Origin: DTYU01 sp040756575 | GTDB taxonomy: Bacteria; Bacillota; Desulfotomaculia; Desulfotomaculales; Ammonificaceae | Direction of reading: 5' to 3' | Assembly (NCBI GenBank): GCA_040756575.1 | Contig: JBFLYP010000022.1 | Coordinates: forward strand, 1-36,146 | DNA length: 36,146 nt | Shown: piece by piece, positions 1 through 8,187 of the stretch | Numbering within the stretch: position 1 is the stretch's first letter | How the letters are laid out: each line of letters begins with the position of its first letter | Notes under the pieces: generated by a model | The model's input: the letters and a program-made list of their open reading frames with translations, nothing else | Databases searched by the model: none | What the model was told of the DNA's origin: nothing | Program-made: the position numbers and the translations under genes

Positions 1-370
1 TCGTGCCGCAGCTCGCTTCGGTAAAGACGGTGCCGGGCTTGACGCCGGCTTCCTCGGCGGCAGCCAAGACTCCCGGCGCGGCGAAGATCTTGAGCGCCGC
101 TAATTCCGGGTCGCAGAGGATGTAGATATGGTCCTTTTGCGGTCCGGAGTAATGATGGGGGGCGATCACTTCTTCGGCACAAGTAAGGAGCAGCGAATTA
201 TGTCGGCGGCGGGAAGCAAGCGTACTTTTCGGCAGAATTTTCTGCGGTCTATCGAGCTCGACTGGCACCTGCAAGGCACGGCAACGGGCGTGCGAAGCTT
301 CTAATTCCTCTGGAAAACATAGATAGGCAGCGTAATTCGCAGATGCCAATTCTTTGGGAAAGGGAGACAT
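1..370 (-). CDS. Sigma-54-dependent activator, N-terminal fragment (cut by window edge)
   Basis: An open frame runs leftwards from an ATG at 370 off the edge, giving 123 residues. It contains LLLTCAEEVIAPHHY and near the cut KPGTVFTEASCGT. The last is the signature of the GAF-type sensory domain in AcoR-like sigma-54 enhancer-binding proteins (G-x-R/K-PGT-x-x-x-E-x-SCGTN). The AAA+ and Fis-type DNA-binding domains would lie outside the window. The preceding AAGGGATGG is only a modest ribosome binding site. A good promoter lies at 566-594. No target gene is visible on this side. The family assignment rests on one strong motif and is fairly safe; the ligand is unknown. Confidence 0.72.
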   Translation of the reverse strand, partial: MSPFPKELASANYAAYLCFPEELEASHARCRALQVPVELDRPQKILPKSTLASRRRHNSLLLTCAEEVIAPHHYSGPQKDHIYILCDPELAALKIFAAPGVLAAAEEAGVKPGTVFTEASCGT

Positions 371-565
371 AACGCCATCCCTTTAGTGAGAGCAACTTTG
401 AACTTGTCGTAATATAGAGGAGGAATAAGTTTGTTAAACGGTGGGTTTTAGCGCTTGTATCCTGGTATGTAGCAAACTGCGATATGCTGATTATGGAAGT
501 TTATTTTCGTTTTCCGTAACTATAGTTTTGCCTCCTCAAGGTAAATACATTGGAAAACCTATCCT

Positions 566-594
566 ATTTTAAGCTTTAATGTTTTCCTTGTCAA
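566..594 (-). promoter_or_regulatory. Sigma-A promoter for the sigma-54 activator gene
   Basis: Read on the minus strand, TTGACA (594-589) is followed by a 17-bp spacer and TAAAAT (571-566). Transcription would start near 559 and run through a leader of about 190 nt into the gene at 370. The leader holds a strong but unused ribosome-binding-like GAGGAGG near 530. Confidence 0.6.
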
Positions 595-642
595 CTGGAC
601 AACCACCTTGTTGTTATCCTTTTGTTACCAATAGTTAGTTAG

Positions 643-825
643 TTATTTATTTTGCCACCTCTTTGCAGAACATTTTTCACAGTATACTTCCCCGATTTCC
701 TTTAAAATCACGTCGGCTCTGCCTATAGGGAGGGAAAGTTTATTCTTGGGAGTGCGTCCGATAACCGCCATAAAATCTCCCGGCTATAATCGACGTTTGC
801 AATCGCTACACTCAAAGGAGCTTAC
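643..825 (-). pseudogene. Decayed zinc-ribbon small protein
   Basis: A 42-codon frame starts at an ATG at 771 after GGGAGA and ends at 643. It begins MAVIGRTPKNK and ends with VYCEKCSAKRWQNK. Upstream in the same frame, beyond a TAG at 784-786, come FECSDCKRRL and PGDF. Together this gives CxxC, about 40 residues, CxxC, which is the layout of a small zinc ribbon. I infer one gene broken by a nonsense codon, although the downstream part could be translated alone. No family was recognised and chance cannot be excluded. Confidence 0.3.
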
Positions 826-927
826 AATATTCTGGCTCAAAGTCCCCCTTCTTTATTAGTTTATAATGTAACCGCTTCTAAACAATCCTTAAAAACTCAA
901 ACCCCACCGCCCCCGAAACGAGACGAG

Positions 928-1397
928 CTACCCAACCGGTGGAGAACTCCGGCTTAGTGACTTGAGCGCCCTGCTTAGCTGCGTTATCGGACCCCGCAAT
1001 GCAGGAAGATTTTGAAAAACCTCGCCGACCTCCTTCTTTAACCTCCCCCGCTCCTGAGCGATGGCAGTCTGGCAGATCTTAAAAGGTTTGCGTTCCTCCC
1101 GACACTGGGCTACATATCTTTCCCTTAGGGAGACGCCATTCGCCTTCATCGCCCGCAACCGCGCCATCCTGTCCGCACCTTTTACGCTCCAGGCCATCGG
1201 CCGGCTGCTCATACGGGCCGCTAAATACGGCTTACGTGCCCCTCTGCACTTACCCCCAAGTGTGCCTCAGGATAAAGCCGGTAAGCGATGATCCCGTCCC
1301 AGTTTCGCCGTAGCCCGAATGGGCTTCTCTGCCCCATTCGCTCGCTTACCCGGTCCCCGTCAGGGAGCGCCTGTTTTAACAAACGGCATTCATTTTC
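928..1397 (-). pseudogene. ISLre2-family (UPF0236) transposase, C-terminal fragment, frameshifted
   Basis: Reading left from just after the proS stop, the frame gives LPDGDRVSERMGQRSPFGLR, then NWDGIIAYRLYPEAHL and GVSAEGHVSRI, then hits TAG. One base over, it continues LAARMSSRPMAWS, VKGADRMARLRAMKANG and a basic tail to a stop at 928. The AEGHVSR...SSRPM...W...G.D.M..LR...NG series is typical of the C-terminal end of ISLre2 transposases. Only about the last 155 residues of a roughly 450-residue protein remain. A T-run contraction at 1223-1226 (ATTTAG where ATTTTAG would keep frame) explains the break. The N-terminal part and the left end of the element are missing. Confidence 0.75.
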
Positions 1398-1400
1398 CTT

Positions 1401-3116
1401 TTAGCAAAGTCCCGGACCGTTCTCCATTAAGCGATGTATGATCACGGCAACCTCCTCCTCCGCTACCAATAAGTTTTCTCCCGTGCGCCGGCTGTGTACC
1501 TCCACTAGCCCTTCGGCCACGTGCCGGCCCGCCGTAACCCTGACCGGGTAGCCGATAAGATCGGCATCTTTAAACTTAACTCCCGGCCGCTCGGCACGGT
1601 CATCAAGGACTGCTTGCAGCCCCGCCGATCCGAGTAAAGCGTACACTCTATCGGCCGCCGCCACCTGTGCCGGATCCTGTGTATTGACGGGCAATACTAC
1701 GGCGTGGAAGGGAGCAATGGAAACCGGCCAGATTATGCCGTCCGCGTCATGGTTTTGTTCAACCGCCGCCGCCATCGTCCGGGTGACCCCGATGCCGCAG
1801 GTTCCCATCACCATCGGACGCTTCTCACCCCGCTCGTCAAGGTAAAAAGCCTCCATGGCCCGGCTGTACTTTTCGCCGAGCTTAAACACCTGCCCGACTT
1901 CGATCCCCCGGACGGCATCCAAAGGAGTCCCGCAGCGGGGACAAAGGTCCCCGGCTGCCACGAGCCGGATGTCGGCCACATTAGCTACCGGGAAATCCCG
2001 TCCGGGACAAACATTCACGAAATGAGCGTCTCCTTTATTTGCTCCTGCCACCGCACTCTTAAGCGCCGCCACCTCCCTGTCCACCACCATCGGCAGCTCA
2101 AGGCCCACCGGTCCCGCAAATCCTACCGGCGCTCCGGTCGCAGCCTCAACCGTCTCCCCGTCTGCAAGATCCAGCTTAAGAACCCCGAGGCTGTTCTGGA
2201 GCTTGACTTCGTTTACCTCCCTGTCCCCCCTTACCAAAGCTGCGGCCAGGCCGCGCTCGGTATGATAAACCAGGGTCTTGATGAGGCGCCTTGCCGGAAC
2301 ACCGAGGAATCCGGTTACTTCCTCCACTGTGCGCATCCCGGGCGTCGCCACTAATTCGAGCGGCCCCTCCTCGCCGCCGGTATCCGGGATAAAAAGGCTC
2401 TCGGCCTTCTCCGCATTCGCCGCATAGCCGCATGCCTCGTCCGGGCAGTAAACCACCACCGCCTCGCCGGAATCGGCCAGCACCATAAACTCGTGGCTTA
2501 CACTGCCGCCGATCGCCCCGGTGTCGGCTTCCACCGCCCGGAACTTAAGCTCCATCCTGGTAAAAATGCGGCTATAAGCCTCACACATCTCCCGGTACCG
2601 TACATCGAGACCTGCTTGATCCCGGTCAAACGAATACAAATCCTTCATAATAAACTCACGCCCGCGCAAGAGTCCGAAGCGCGGCCGGCGCTCGTCCCGG
2701 TATTTGTTCTGAATCTGGTAAAGCAAAAGGGGAAGCTGTTTGTAGGAGCGGACCTCGCCGGCAACCAGCGACGTAACCATTTCTTCATGCGTCGGACTCA
2801 AGCAGAACTCACGGTCGTGCCTGTCCCGCAAGCGGAAAAGCTCGGGCCCGTAAACATCCCAGCGCCCGGAGCGGTGCCATAGTTCCGCAGGTTGAATTAT
2901 CGGCATTACGATCTCCTGGCCGCCTATCCTGTTCATCTCTTCCCGGATGATTCCTTTGATCTTCGAGAGCACCCTCTGCGCAAGCGGAAGAAAGGTATAA
3001 ATCCCGGCCGCCACCTTGCGTATGAACCCTGCCCGTAAAAGCAGTTGGTGGCTTATTACCTCTGCCTCCGCGGGAACTTCCCGCAGTGTCGGAATCAAGA
3101 GCTCGGAAACACGCAA
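1401..3116 (-). CDS. proS: Prolyl-tRNA synthetase
   Basis: The product charges tRNA-Pro with proline in the cytoplasm. The 571-residue length fits the bacterial-type enzyme with an inserted editing domain between class II motifs 2 and 3. Visible signatures are KVAAGIYTFLPLAQRVL near the start, motif 2 as YRDERRPRFGLLRGREF followed by MKDLYSF, the editing-domain stretch around GANKGDAHFVNV, and motif 3 near residue 440 as GTCGIGVTRTMAAAVEQ. The start is TTG at 3116 with AGGAGG nine bases upstream. It is the last gene of the minus-strand block; directly after its stop the truncated transposase begins, and no intrinsic terminator was seen. Confidence 0.97.
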   Translation of the reverse strand: MRVSELLIPTLREVPAEAEVISHQLLLRAGFIRKVAAGIYTFLPLAQRVLSKIKGIIREEMNRIGGQEIVMPIIQPAELWHRSGRWDVYGPELFRLRDRHDREFCLSPTHEEMVTSLVAGEVRSYKQLPLLLYQIQNKYRDERRPRFGLLRGREFIMKDLYSFDRDQAGLDVRYREMCEAYSRIFTRMELKFRAVEADTGAIGGSVSHEFMVLADSGEAVVVYCPDEACGYAANAEKAESLFIPDTGGEEGPLELVATPGMRTVEEVTGFLGVPARRLIKTLVYHTERGLAAALVRGDREVNEVKLQNSLGVLKLDLADGETVEAATGAPVGFAGPVGLELPMVVDREVAALKSAVAGANKGDAHFVNVCPGRDFPVANVADIRLVAAGDLCPRCGTPLDAVRGIEVGQVFKLGEKYSRAMEAFYLDERGEKRPMVMGTCGIGVTRTMAAAVEQNHDADGIIWPVSIAPFHAVVLPVNTQDPAQVAAADRVYALLGSAGLQAVLDDRAERPGVKFKDADLIGYPVRVTAGRHVAEGLVEVHSRRTGENLLVAEEEVAVIIHRLMENGPGLC

Positions 3117-3254
3117 GGCTCAAAACCTCCTACTCAATAATCGCTTAGGCCCGCTGCGGTTATCCCTGAGGCACGCAGCAGCTCATTCGAGTTCACTCAA
3201 ATTAACAAGCGGTTCTTAGCACAATGCAAGAAAATGCGGCTGCAATTCGGCTTG

Positions 3255-4325
3255 TTACCTGACCCCCGGGATCCCCATCCGCTTTATTTCCTTAACCAGT
3301 TCTTCGACCATTGCCGCCTCAGGCACTGTGCGTACCGGCTCCCCCTTACAGAAAAGCAGCCCTACGCCTTTGCCCCCGGCAATCCCGATGTCGGCTTCGC
3401 GTGCCTCACCGGGGCCGTTTACCACACACCCCATAACCGCCACCTTTAGCGGCTCGGCAATTCCCTGAAGCCGCTCCTCCACCGCAGTTGCGATCCTGAT
3501 CAGGTCGATCTCGCACCTGCCGCAGGTCGGGCACGAGATCAATTCCACCCCGCGCCGTCGCAGCCCCAAGGCCTTTAATATCTCCCAGGCCGCCCACACC
3601 TCGTAACGGGGATCCGACGTTAGTGAAACCCTGATTGTGTCTCCGATCCCTTCCGCCAGCAAAACCCCGATACCCACCGCGGATTTTACCAAACCGCCCC
3701 GGAGGGTCCCTGCCTCGGTCACCCCGACGTGAAAGGGGTAGTCGACCACACGGGCGAGCTGCCGGTAAGCATCCAGCATCAGCGGAACATCCGCCGCCTT
3801 AACCGACAGCTTTATGGCGGTGAAATCCATGTCCTCAAGAAGACGAACGTGGTCAAGGGCGCTCTCCACCATTGCCTCGGCAGTGACCCCGCCGTGTTTC
3901 TCGATTAAACGGCGCTCCAGGGAACCGGCATTCACCCCTATGCGGATCGGTACACCGCGGTCCTTTGCCGCCCGGGCTATCTGCCGCACTTTGTCGCGGC
4001 CGCCGATATTACCGGGGTTCAGACGCAGTCCGTCGACCCCGGCTGCGAGTGCCTCAAGCGCAAGGCGGTGGTCAAAGTGGATGTCCGCAATGACCGGGAT
4101 AGGGGATTCTGCTTTTATCTGCTTGAGTGCCGCTGCTGCTTCAGCATCCGGAACCGCTACCCGGATCAACTCACAACCATAAGCGGCAAGCTCTTTTATC
4201 TGCGCTATGGTTTTCCATGCGTCACGGGTATCGGTGTTCGTCATAGACTGAACCACCACCGGTGCTCCGCCGCCTACTTTTACCCCGCCGATTGTTACCT
4301 GACGCGAATCTCGCCGCTTAAACAA
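3255..4325 (-). CDS. ispG: 4-hydroxy-3-methylbut-2-enyl diphosphate synthase (flavodoxin/ferredoxin)
   Basis: This is the penultimate enzyme of the MEP isoprenoid pathway, converting MEcPP to HMBPP with a [4Fe-4S] cluster. The 356-residue protein opens with RDSRQVTIGGVKVGGGAPV and QSMTNTDT, and has the TIM-barrel stretch GVDGLRLNPGNIGG. It ends with the cluster-binding region CPTCGRCEIDL and MGCVVNGPGEAREADIGIAGG. The start is TTG at 4325, four bases after the rseP stop; its AGGGGG ribosome binding site lies inside the last rseP codons, so the two are probably translationally coupled. dxr, an earlier step of the same pathway, lies two genes upstream. Confidence 0.96.
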   Translation of the reverse strand: MFKRRDSRQVTIGGVKVGGGAPVVVQSMTNTDTRDAWKTIAQIKELAAYGCELIRVAVPDAEAAAALKQIKAESPIPVIADIHFDHRLALEALAAGVDGLRLNPGNIGGRDKVRQIARAAKDRGVPIRIGVNAGSLERRLIEKHGGVTAEAMVESALDHVRLLEDMDFTAIKLSVKAADVPLMLDAYRQLARVVDYPFHVGVTEAGTLRGGLVKSAVGIGVLLAEGIGDTIRVSLTSDPRYEVWAAWEILKALGLRRRGVELISCPTCGRCEIDLIRIATAVEERLQGIAEPLKVAVMGCVVNGPGEAREADIGIAGGKGVGLLFCKGEPVRTVPEAAMVEELVKEIKRMGIPGVR

Positions 4326-4329
4326 CGCT

Positions 4330-5352
4330 TCATCCCCCTATGCCGACGGCAAGACGGATGATGTCGTGGTATGTGACCACTACCATTAACAGTATTAACA
4401 GGGCGAAACCGAGGAGGTGAATGACGTTTTCCTTCTCCGGGTCGACAGGACGGCGGGTAACACCTTCCCACACAAGAAAACCTATTCGTGCACCGTCCAG
4501 GGCTGGTACCGGAAAAAGGTTGAACAACCCCAGGTTGATACTTAGAAACGCCGTAAGCTGGATCAGCGGGAACAATCCGAATTTAGCGGCACGCCCGATC
4601 TCCACCGCAACACGAACCGGTCCGCCTATGTCGGCGGGCACGTCGCGGACAAACATCTTCCCAAGGAAGGCTATGATCAGCTTGGTAATCCGCCCGGTGT
4701 ATTCAACGCCGCCTATTAAGGACTGAAACAAACCGACGCGCTCCGGCTTAAGCCCTATCTTCGCGTTTCCATTCTCGTCCTTCCGTGGTGTAATCGTTAC
4801 GGTAAACTGACGGCCGTCTCGTTCAACCGTTACTACCTTGTCCTTCTCAGGCCGGCTGCTTACAAAAAACACAATATCCTCCCAATTGCTTACACGCCGC
4901 CCGTCAACCGCGACGATTCGGTCTCCCGCTCTGATTCCGGCGGCAGCAGCAGGATACCCGGCCAACGCTTCGCCAACCCTCGTAGTGGGCGGCGGCACCG
5001 CCTGAAAAAAGATCAGGACTGCCAGGGCAACCGCTGCGAGTGCAAAATTCATAACCGGTCCGGCCAGGATTACCGCTACACGGGGCAGCACCGGTTTACG
5101 CGCAAAACTATAAGGTTGGCCCCGCTCCTCATCTTTCGGATCCATCCCCACGAGGCGCACAAACCCCCCTAAGGGAAACGCCCGTAAGTTGTATTCGGTC
5201 TTCCCTTTAACGATCCCCCAAATGCGCGGGCCGAAACCGAGGCTGAATTCGTGTACCCCGATTCCGACCATCCGGGCAACAATGTAATGACCGAATTCGT
5301 GAATAAAGATGAGGAGCCCAAAAACTACGACTCCGGCAACAATGGCAACCAT
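4330..5352 (-). CDS. rseP: RseP/SpoIVFB-like site-2 membrane metalloprotease
   Basis: This is an intramembrane zinc protease of the RseP (RasP/YluC) family, which cuts anti-sigma factors and remnant signal peptides. Starting at ATG 5352, the protein is 340 residues. The first helix carries the zinc motif HEFGH; FSLGFGPRIWG and a PDZ domain (around GYPAAAAGIRAGDRIVAVDG) follow. The C-terminal part has LFNLFPVPALDGAR with the third zinc ligand. The open frame extends to 5415, but the added residues do not fit the family, which starts just before the first helix. TTG at 5355, ten bases after AGGAG, is an equally good start. It sits between dxr and ispG as in many clostridia. Confidence 0.94.
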   Translation of the reverse strand: MVAIVAGVVVFGLLIFIHEFGHYIVARMVGIGVHEFSLGFGPRIWGIVKGKTEYNLRAFPLGGFVRLVGMDPKDEERGQPYSFARKPVLPRVAVILAGPVMNFALAAVALAVLIFFQAVPPPTTRVGEALAGYPAAAAGIRAGDRIVAVDGRRVSNWEDIVFFVSSRPEKDKVVTVERDGRQFTVTITPRKDENGNAKIGLKPERVGLFQSLIGGVEYTGRITKLIIAFLGKMFVRDVPADIGGPVRVAVEIGRAAKFGLFPLIQLTAFLSINLGLFNLFPVPALDGARIGFLVWEGVTRRPVDPEKENVIHLLGFALLILLMVVVTYHDIIRLAVGIGG

Positions 5353-5430
5353 CAATACCTTTTCAACTCCTCTGAAAATAGTACTTCTTTCGCAGGGCGT
5401 GGCGATGAGCTTCACCCTGCTTCGTCAGTC

Positions 5431-5482
5431 TCGCCGGCCGAACCCTCACGTACTTCTATGTACGCTCCGGTTCGGCCGGCGA
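5431..5482. repeat. Long inverted repeat (extragenic palindrome)
   Basis: Perfect 14-bp arms TCGCCGGCCGAACC (5431-5444) and GGTTCGGCCGGCGA (5469-5482) enclose a 24-base loop. The loop has a further short pair, CGTAC (5449-5453) and GTACG (5460-5464). No T-run follows on either strand, so a simple terminator is unlikely. An extragenic palindromic element or a structured mRNA segment fits better. Confidence 0.65.
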
Positions 5483-5637
5483 GCCTTCCTCGCAGTGCTC
5501 GCTCCTCACCGCGTTTCGTATATGTTACTCTCCCGCAATCTGAGTAACCAGCTTTTAAGAGGTCTATCCGCCACATTTTCATCCTTATAACCATGCCTTT
5601 CGCTGCGCTCAGGCACAAAACGTTATGAAAATGGGTG

Positions 5638-5669
5638 CTTGTGCGCTATCCTTTAATTGGTCGCACAAG
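5638..5669. repeat. Inverted repeat upstream of the dxr end
   Basis: CTTGTGCG (5638-5645) and CGCACAAG (5662-5669) are perfect 8-bp arms around a 16-base loop. There is no U-tract. The function is not evident. Confidence 0.45.
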
Positions 5670-5751
5670 TAAACTACAGAGCACGGGAAGGCAAGTGCGT
5701 CACCCAATCCTTGTTTGGGAAGACCGCATTCTTTTACTTCCTGATCCATTT

Positions 5752-6939
5752 TCAGATTTTTCGTGGTGCAGCCCCCGGCGGCATGGTCAACTCCCTAATA
5801 ACTTCTTCAGCCTTGTTCCTTGCCCAGGCGTCAGCAGTGATAATTGTTTCCAAATCAGGCTTTTCTTTCACCGAATGAGCGGCTACCACCGCTTCTATAA
5901 CCGCTGGAATACCGGTAAAGAGAATCCACCCGCCCAAAAAAGCGGCGACTGCGACTTCGTTGGCGGCGTTCAGCACCGCGGGCATCGTTCCCCCAGTCCG
6001 GCCGGCCTCAACCGCTAACCTTAAACAGGGGAAGCGCTCCACATCGGGTTCTTCAAAGGTAAGGGGGCTTACCCTGGCAAGGTCGAGCCGCGGGAGGTTA
6101 TTTGAGAGCCTCTCCGGGTAGCTTAAAGCGTACAGTATCGGCAGCCGCATATCGGCTGTGCTCAAGCCCGCCGTAATGCTTCCGTCCGCAAACTCTACCA
6201 TTCCGTGCACCACACTCTGGGGGTGTACCAGCACCCTAATGTTATCATAGTCGATACCGAACAGCCAATGGGCCTCGATGACCTCCAGACCTTTATTCAT
6301 TAGCGTGGCAGAGTCAATCGTAATTTTCGGTCCCATCCGCCAAGTAGGATGGTTCAATGCCGCTTCCGGGGTTACCCTGGCAAGAGCTTCGCGAGAGTAT
6401 TGCCGAAAAGGGCCCCCTGAGGCTGTAAGCGTAATCCTGCGGACGTCGGGTCGTCCGTCGAGGCACTGCCAGATGGCCGAATGTTCACTGTCCACCGGCA
6501 GGAGCCGCACCCCGTACTTCCTGACCCGTTCTATGACGATTTCCCCCGCGGCCACCAGCGTTTCCTTATTTGCCAGCGCGATGTCCTTGCCTGCTGCAAT
6601 CGCCGCCAGCGTTGGCTTCAACCCTGCGGCGCCGGTAACCGCGGTGAGTACCATATCTGCACCCTCGATGGCGGCAAGGCGCTCCATCCCTTCCGGGCCC
6701 CAGTACACCTCGGGTTTAATTTCGCGGGGCAAGGCCTCAGCCAGCCGCCGGGCATCCTCTTCCTCCGACAGCGCGACGGCTTCGGGCCGGAAATAAACGG
6801 TCTGTTCCAGCAAAAGCCGCCAATTCCTTCCTGCCGCCAGCCCACGCACCCGGAACCTCTCCCGAAACTCTTCAATCACCTGCAGCGCTTGGCGGCCGAT
6901 AGACCCCGTACTTCCAAGAATTACGATCTCCCGCGCCAA
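5752..6939 (-). CDS. dxr: 1-deoxy-D-xylulose 5-phosphate reductoisomerase
   Basis: This NADPH-dependent enzyme makes MEP from DXP, the first committed step of the isoprenoid pathway. The protein of 395 residues begins AREIVILGSTGSIGRQAL, the NADPH-binding glycine motif. It has LANKETLVAAGE, then LLPVDSEHSAIWQCL, TASGGPF, and WRMGPKITIDSATLMNKGLE for metal and substrate. The start is taken as TTG at 6939 because GGAGG lies nine bases before it and the family begins at this point. A longer frame reaches TTG at 6966, which overlaps the stop of the upstream permease. The isoprenoid made feeds uppS in the same block. Confidence 0.95.
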   Translation of the reverse strand: MAREIVILGSTGSIGRQALQVIEEFRERFRVRGLAAGRNWRLLLEQTVYFRPEAVALSEEEDARRLAEALPREIKPEVYWGPEGMERLAAIEGADMVLTAVTGAAGLKPTLAAIAAGKDIALANKETLVAAGEIVIERVRKYGVRLLPVDSEHSAIWQCLDGRPDVRRITLTASGGPFRQYSREALARVTPEAALNHPTWRMGPKITIDSATLMNKGLEVIEAHWLFGIDYDNIRVLVHPQSVVHGMVEFADGSITAGLSTADMRLPILYALSYPERLSNNLPRLDLARVSPLTFEEPDVERFPCLRLAVEAGRTGGTMPAVLNAANEVAVAAFLGGWILFTGIPAVIEAVVAAHSVKEKPDLETIITADAWARNKAEEVIRELTMPPGAAPRKI

Positions 6940-6962
6940 CCATCCCGACCTCCGCTTCCGGA

Positions 6963-8039
6963 TCAAGGCATAATTTTCTTTTTGGAGGCAAGCCCGGCCT
7001 TATAGGCTGCCTGAATTAAAATCACCATTATCGGACCCAAAACCAACCCGTTAACTCCGAGCAATTTTAGGCCGGCATACATCCCAAATAAGACCGCCAA
7101 CGGGTGAACGCCGAGGCTGTATGCTACTATGCGCGCTTCAAAAAGCTGTCTGATTCCAAAAACAACGCCGTACAGGATCAGAAGCTTCCACGCCAGTGCT
7201 TTGGCACCGGTAAAAAAGGCAAGTATCACCCACGGAATGAAAATGGTACTTGGTCCCAGTACCGGTATGAGATCAAAGAAACCTATTACCAAACCTATCG
7301 TAAGTGCATACTTAACCTTTAGAATTAAGAGTCCAACTATAGAAAGCACCGTGGTTATGGCTACCATAATCGACTGGGCCTTCAGGTAAGCCAAAAACGC
7401 GGTAAAGGCCTCCTTTCCCATAAAGGCCATTTGCTCTCCTAAAGGAGCCGGCACCACCCGGACCCAGTACTTTCCCAAAACCGCCCTGTCGCGGCTGAGA
7501 AAGTACGTTGCCAAAAGGCTTACCACTAAAACCAATGCCGCATTGGGAAGTGCACCTAAAAACCCCAGCAGCGAGTTGATGAATATACTGAGCGAACTGC
7601 GCGCGCTGCGGGCAACCGCGTCAATCGCGTCTTCAAGATAACTGATCGCCTGAGGCGGCAGGGCGCCGTAACTTTCCCTGATCTTTTCGATAACCCTTGT
7701 TAGAATTCGTTGGGACTCACTAACGTATCCGGGCAAGCGGTCTGAGATGTCACCGAGTTCGGCGATTAAATGGGCTATGAGCAGTGTGGCCAAAAGCCCT
7801 GCGCCGGCAAAAAAAATGAACATCGAAAGCAAAACCGCTAAACCGCGCGGCAACCGCCGGCTCAGCGCCCTAACCAAAGGTTCCATCATAAGGGCAAACA
7901 GTACGGCGATTATGAAAGGCAGCAGCGGCGCAAACGCGTATCGTAGAATCAGAAACATAAAGACCGCCAAAAAAGAAACGGCCAAAATCCCTGCCGTTAC
8001 GCATAGCAACCGGCGAAGCCATTCCGGCACCCTTTTCAC
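6963..8039 (-). CDS. AI-2E/YtvI-family membrane permease
   Basis: A polytopic membrane protein of 358 residues of the AI-2E transporter family, closest in look to the sporulation protein YtvI. About eight hydrophobic segments are visible, beginning with LLCVTAGILAVSFLAVFMFL. The family-typical C-terminal half includes IGLVIGFFDLIPVLGPSTIF and later LGVHPLAVLFGMYAGLKLLG. The substrate is unknown; YtvI-like proteins in spore formers belong to the sporulation membrane protein set. The start is GTG at 8039 next to AGGGGGTG, but GTG at 8030 is better spaced. Its stop overlaps the upstream TTG of the dxr frame. Its place between cdsA and dxr is not the usual Bacillus arrangement. Confidence 0.85.
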   Translation of the reverse strand: MKRVPEWLRRLLCVTAGILAVSFLAVFMFLILRYAFAPLLPFIIAVLFALMMEPLVRALSRRLPRGLAVLLSMFIFFAGAGLLATLLIAHLIAELGDISDRLPGYVSESQRILTRVIEKIRESYGALPPQAISYLEDAIDAVARSARSSLSIFINSLLGFLGALPNAALVLVVSLLATYFLSRDRAVLGKYWVRVVPAPLGEQMAFMGKEAFTAFLAYLKAQSIMVAITTVLSIVGLLILKVKYALTIGLVIGFFDLIPVLGPSTIFIPWVILAFFTGAKALAWKLLILYGVVFGIRQLFEARIVAYSLGVHPLAVLFGMYAGLKLLGVNGLVLGPIMVILIQAAYKAGLASKKKIMP

Positions 8040-8187
8040 CCCCTAAGGAGACCACTACAAAACCTCGCCTGCCGAGATCAGGCGTAAGATGTCGGATGCC
8101 AGGAGTCGGACATCGAGCAAGAATTCTCGATGCGAATTCTCTTTTTCCCTTAACAGACCTCCGGCCTCCTGCCTCCGACCGCTGAAA

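Larger units (their letters stand above)
371..927. other. Intergenic stretch left of the transposase remnant
   Basis: No intact gene was found. It holds the promoter at 566-594, the decayed zinc-ribbon frame at 643-825 and low-GC sequence otherwise. The composition is more AT-rich than the core gene block, as expected for a region with insertion and decay. Confidence 0.5.
5353..5751. other. dxr-rseP intergenic region with two hairpins
   Basis: No convincing gene was found; a 68-codon minus frame across 5412-5618 has no ribosome binding site and simply reads through the hairpin. The region contains inverted repeats at 5431-5482 and 5638-5669. Together they interrupt an otherwise tightly packed operon. 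Confidence 0.45.

Noticed and set aside
1704..2354. 216-codon plus frame opposite proS
   Set aside because: Antisense shadow of a highly conserved gene; no ribosome binding site and no family features.
5412..5618. 68-codon minus frame between dxr and rseP
   Set aside because: No ribosome binding site; half of it is the inverted repeat, so the protein would be dictated by the hairpin.
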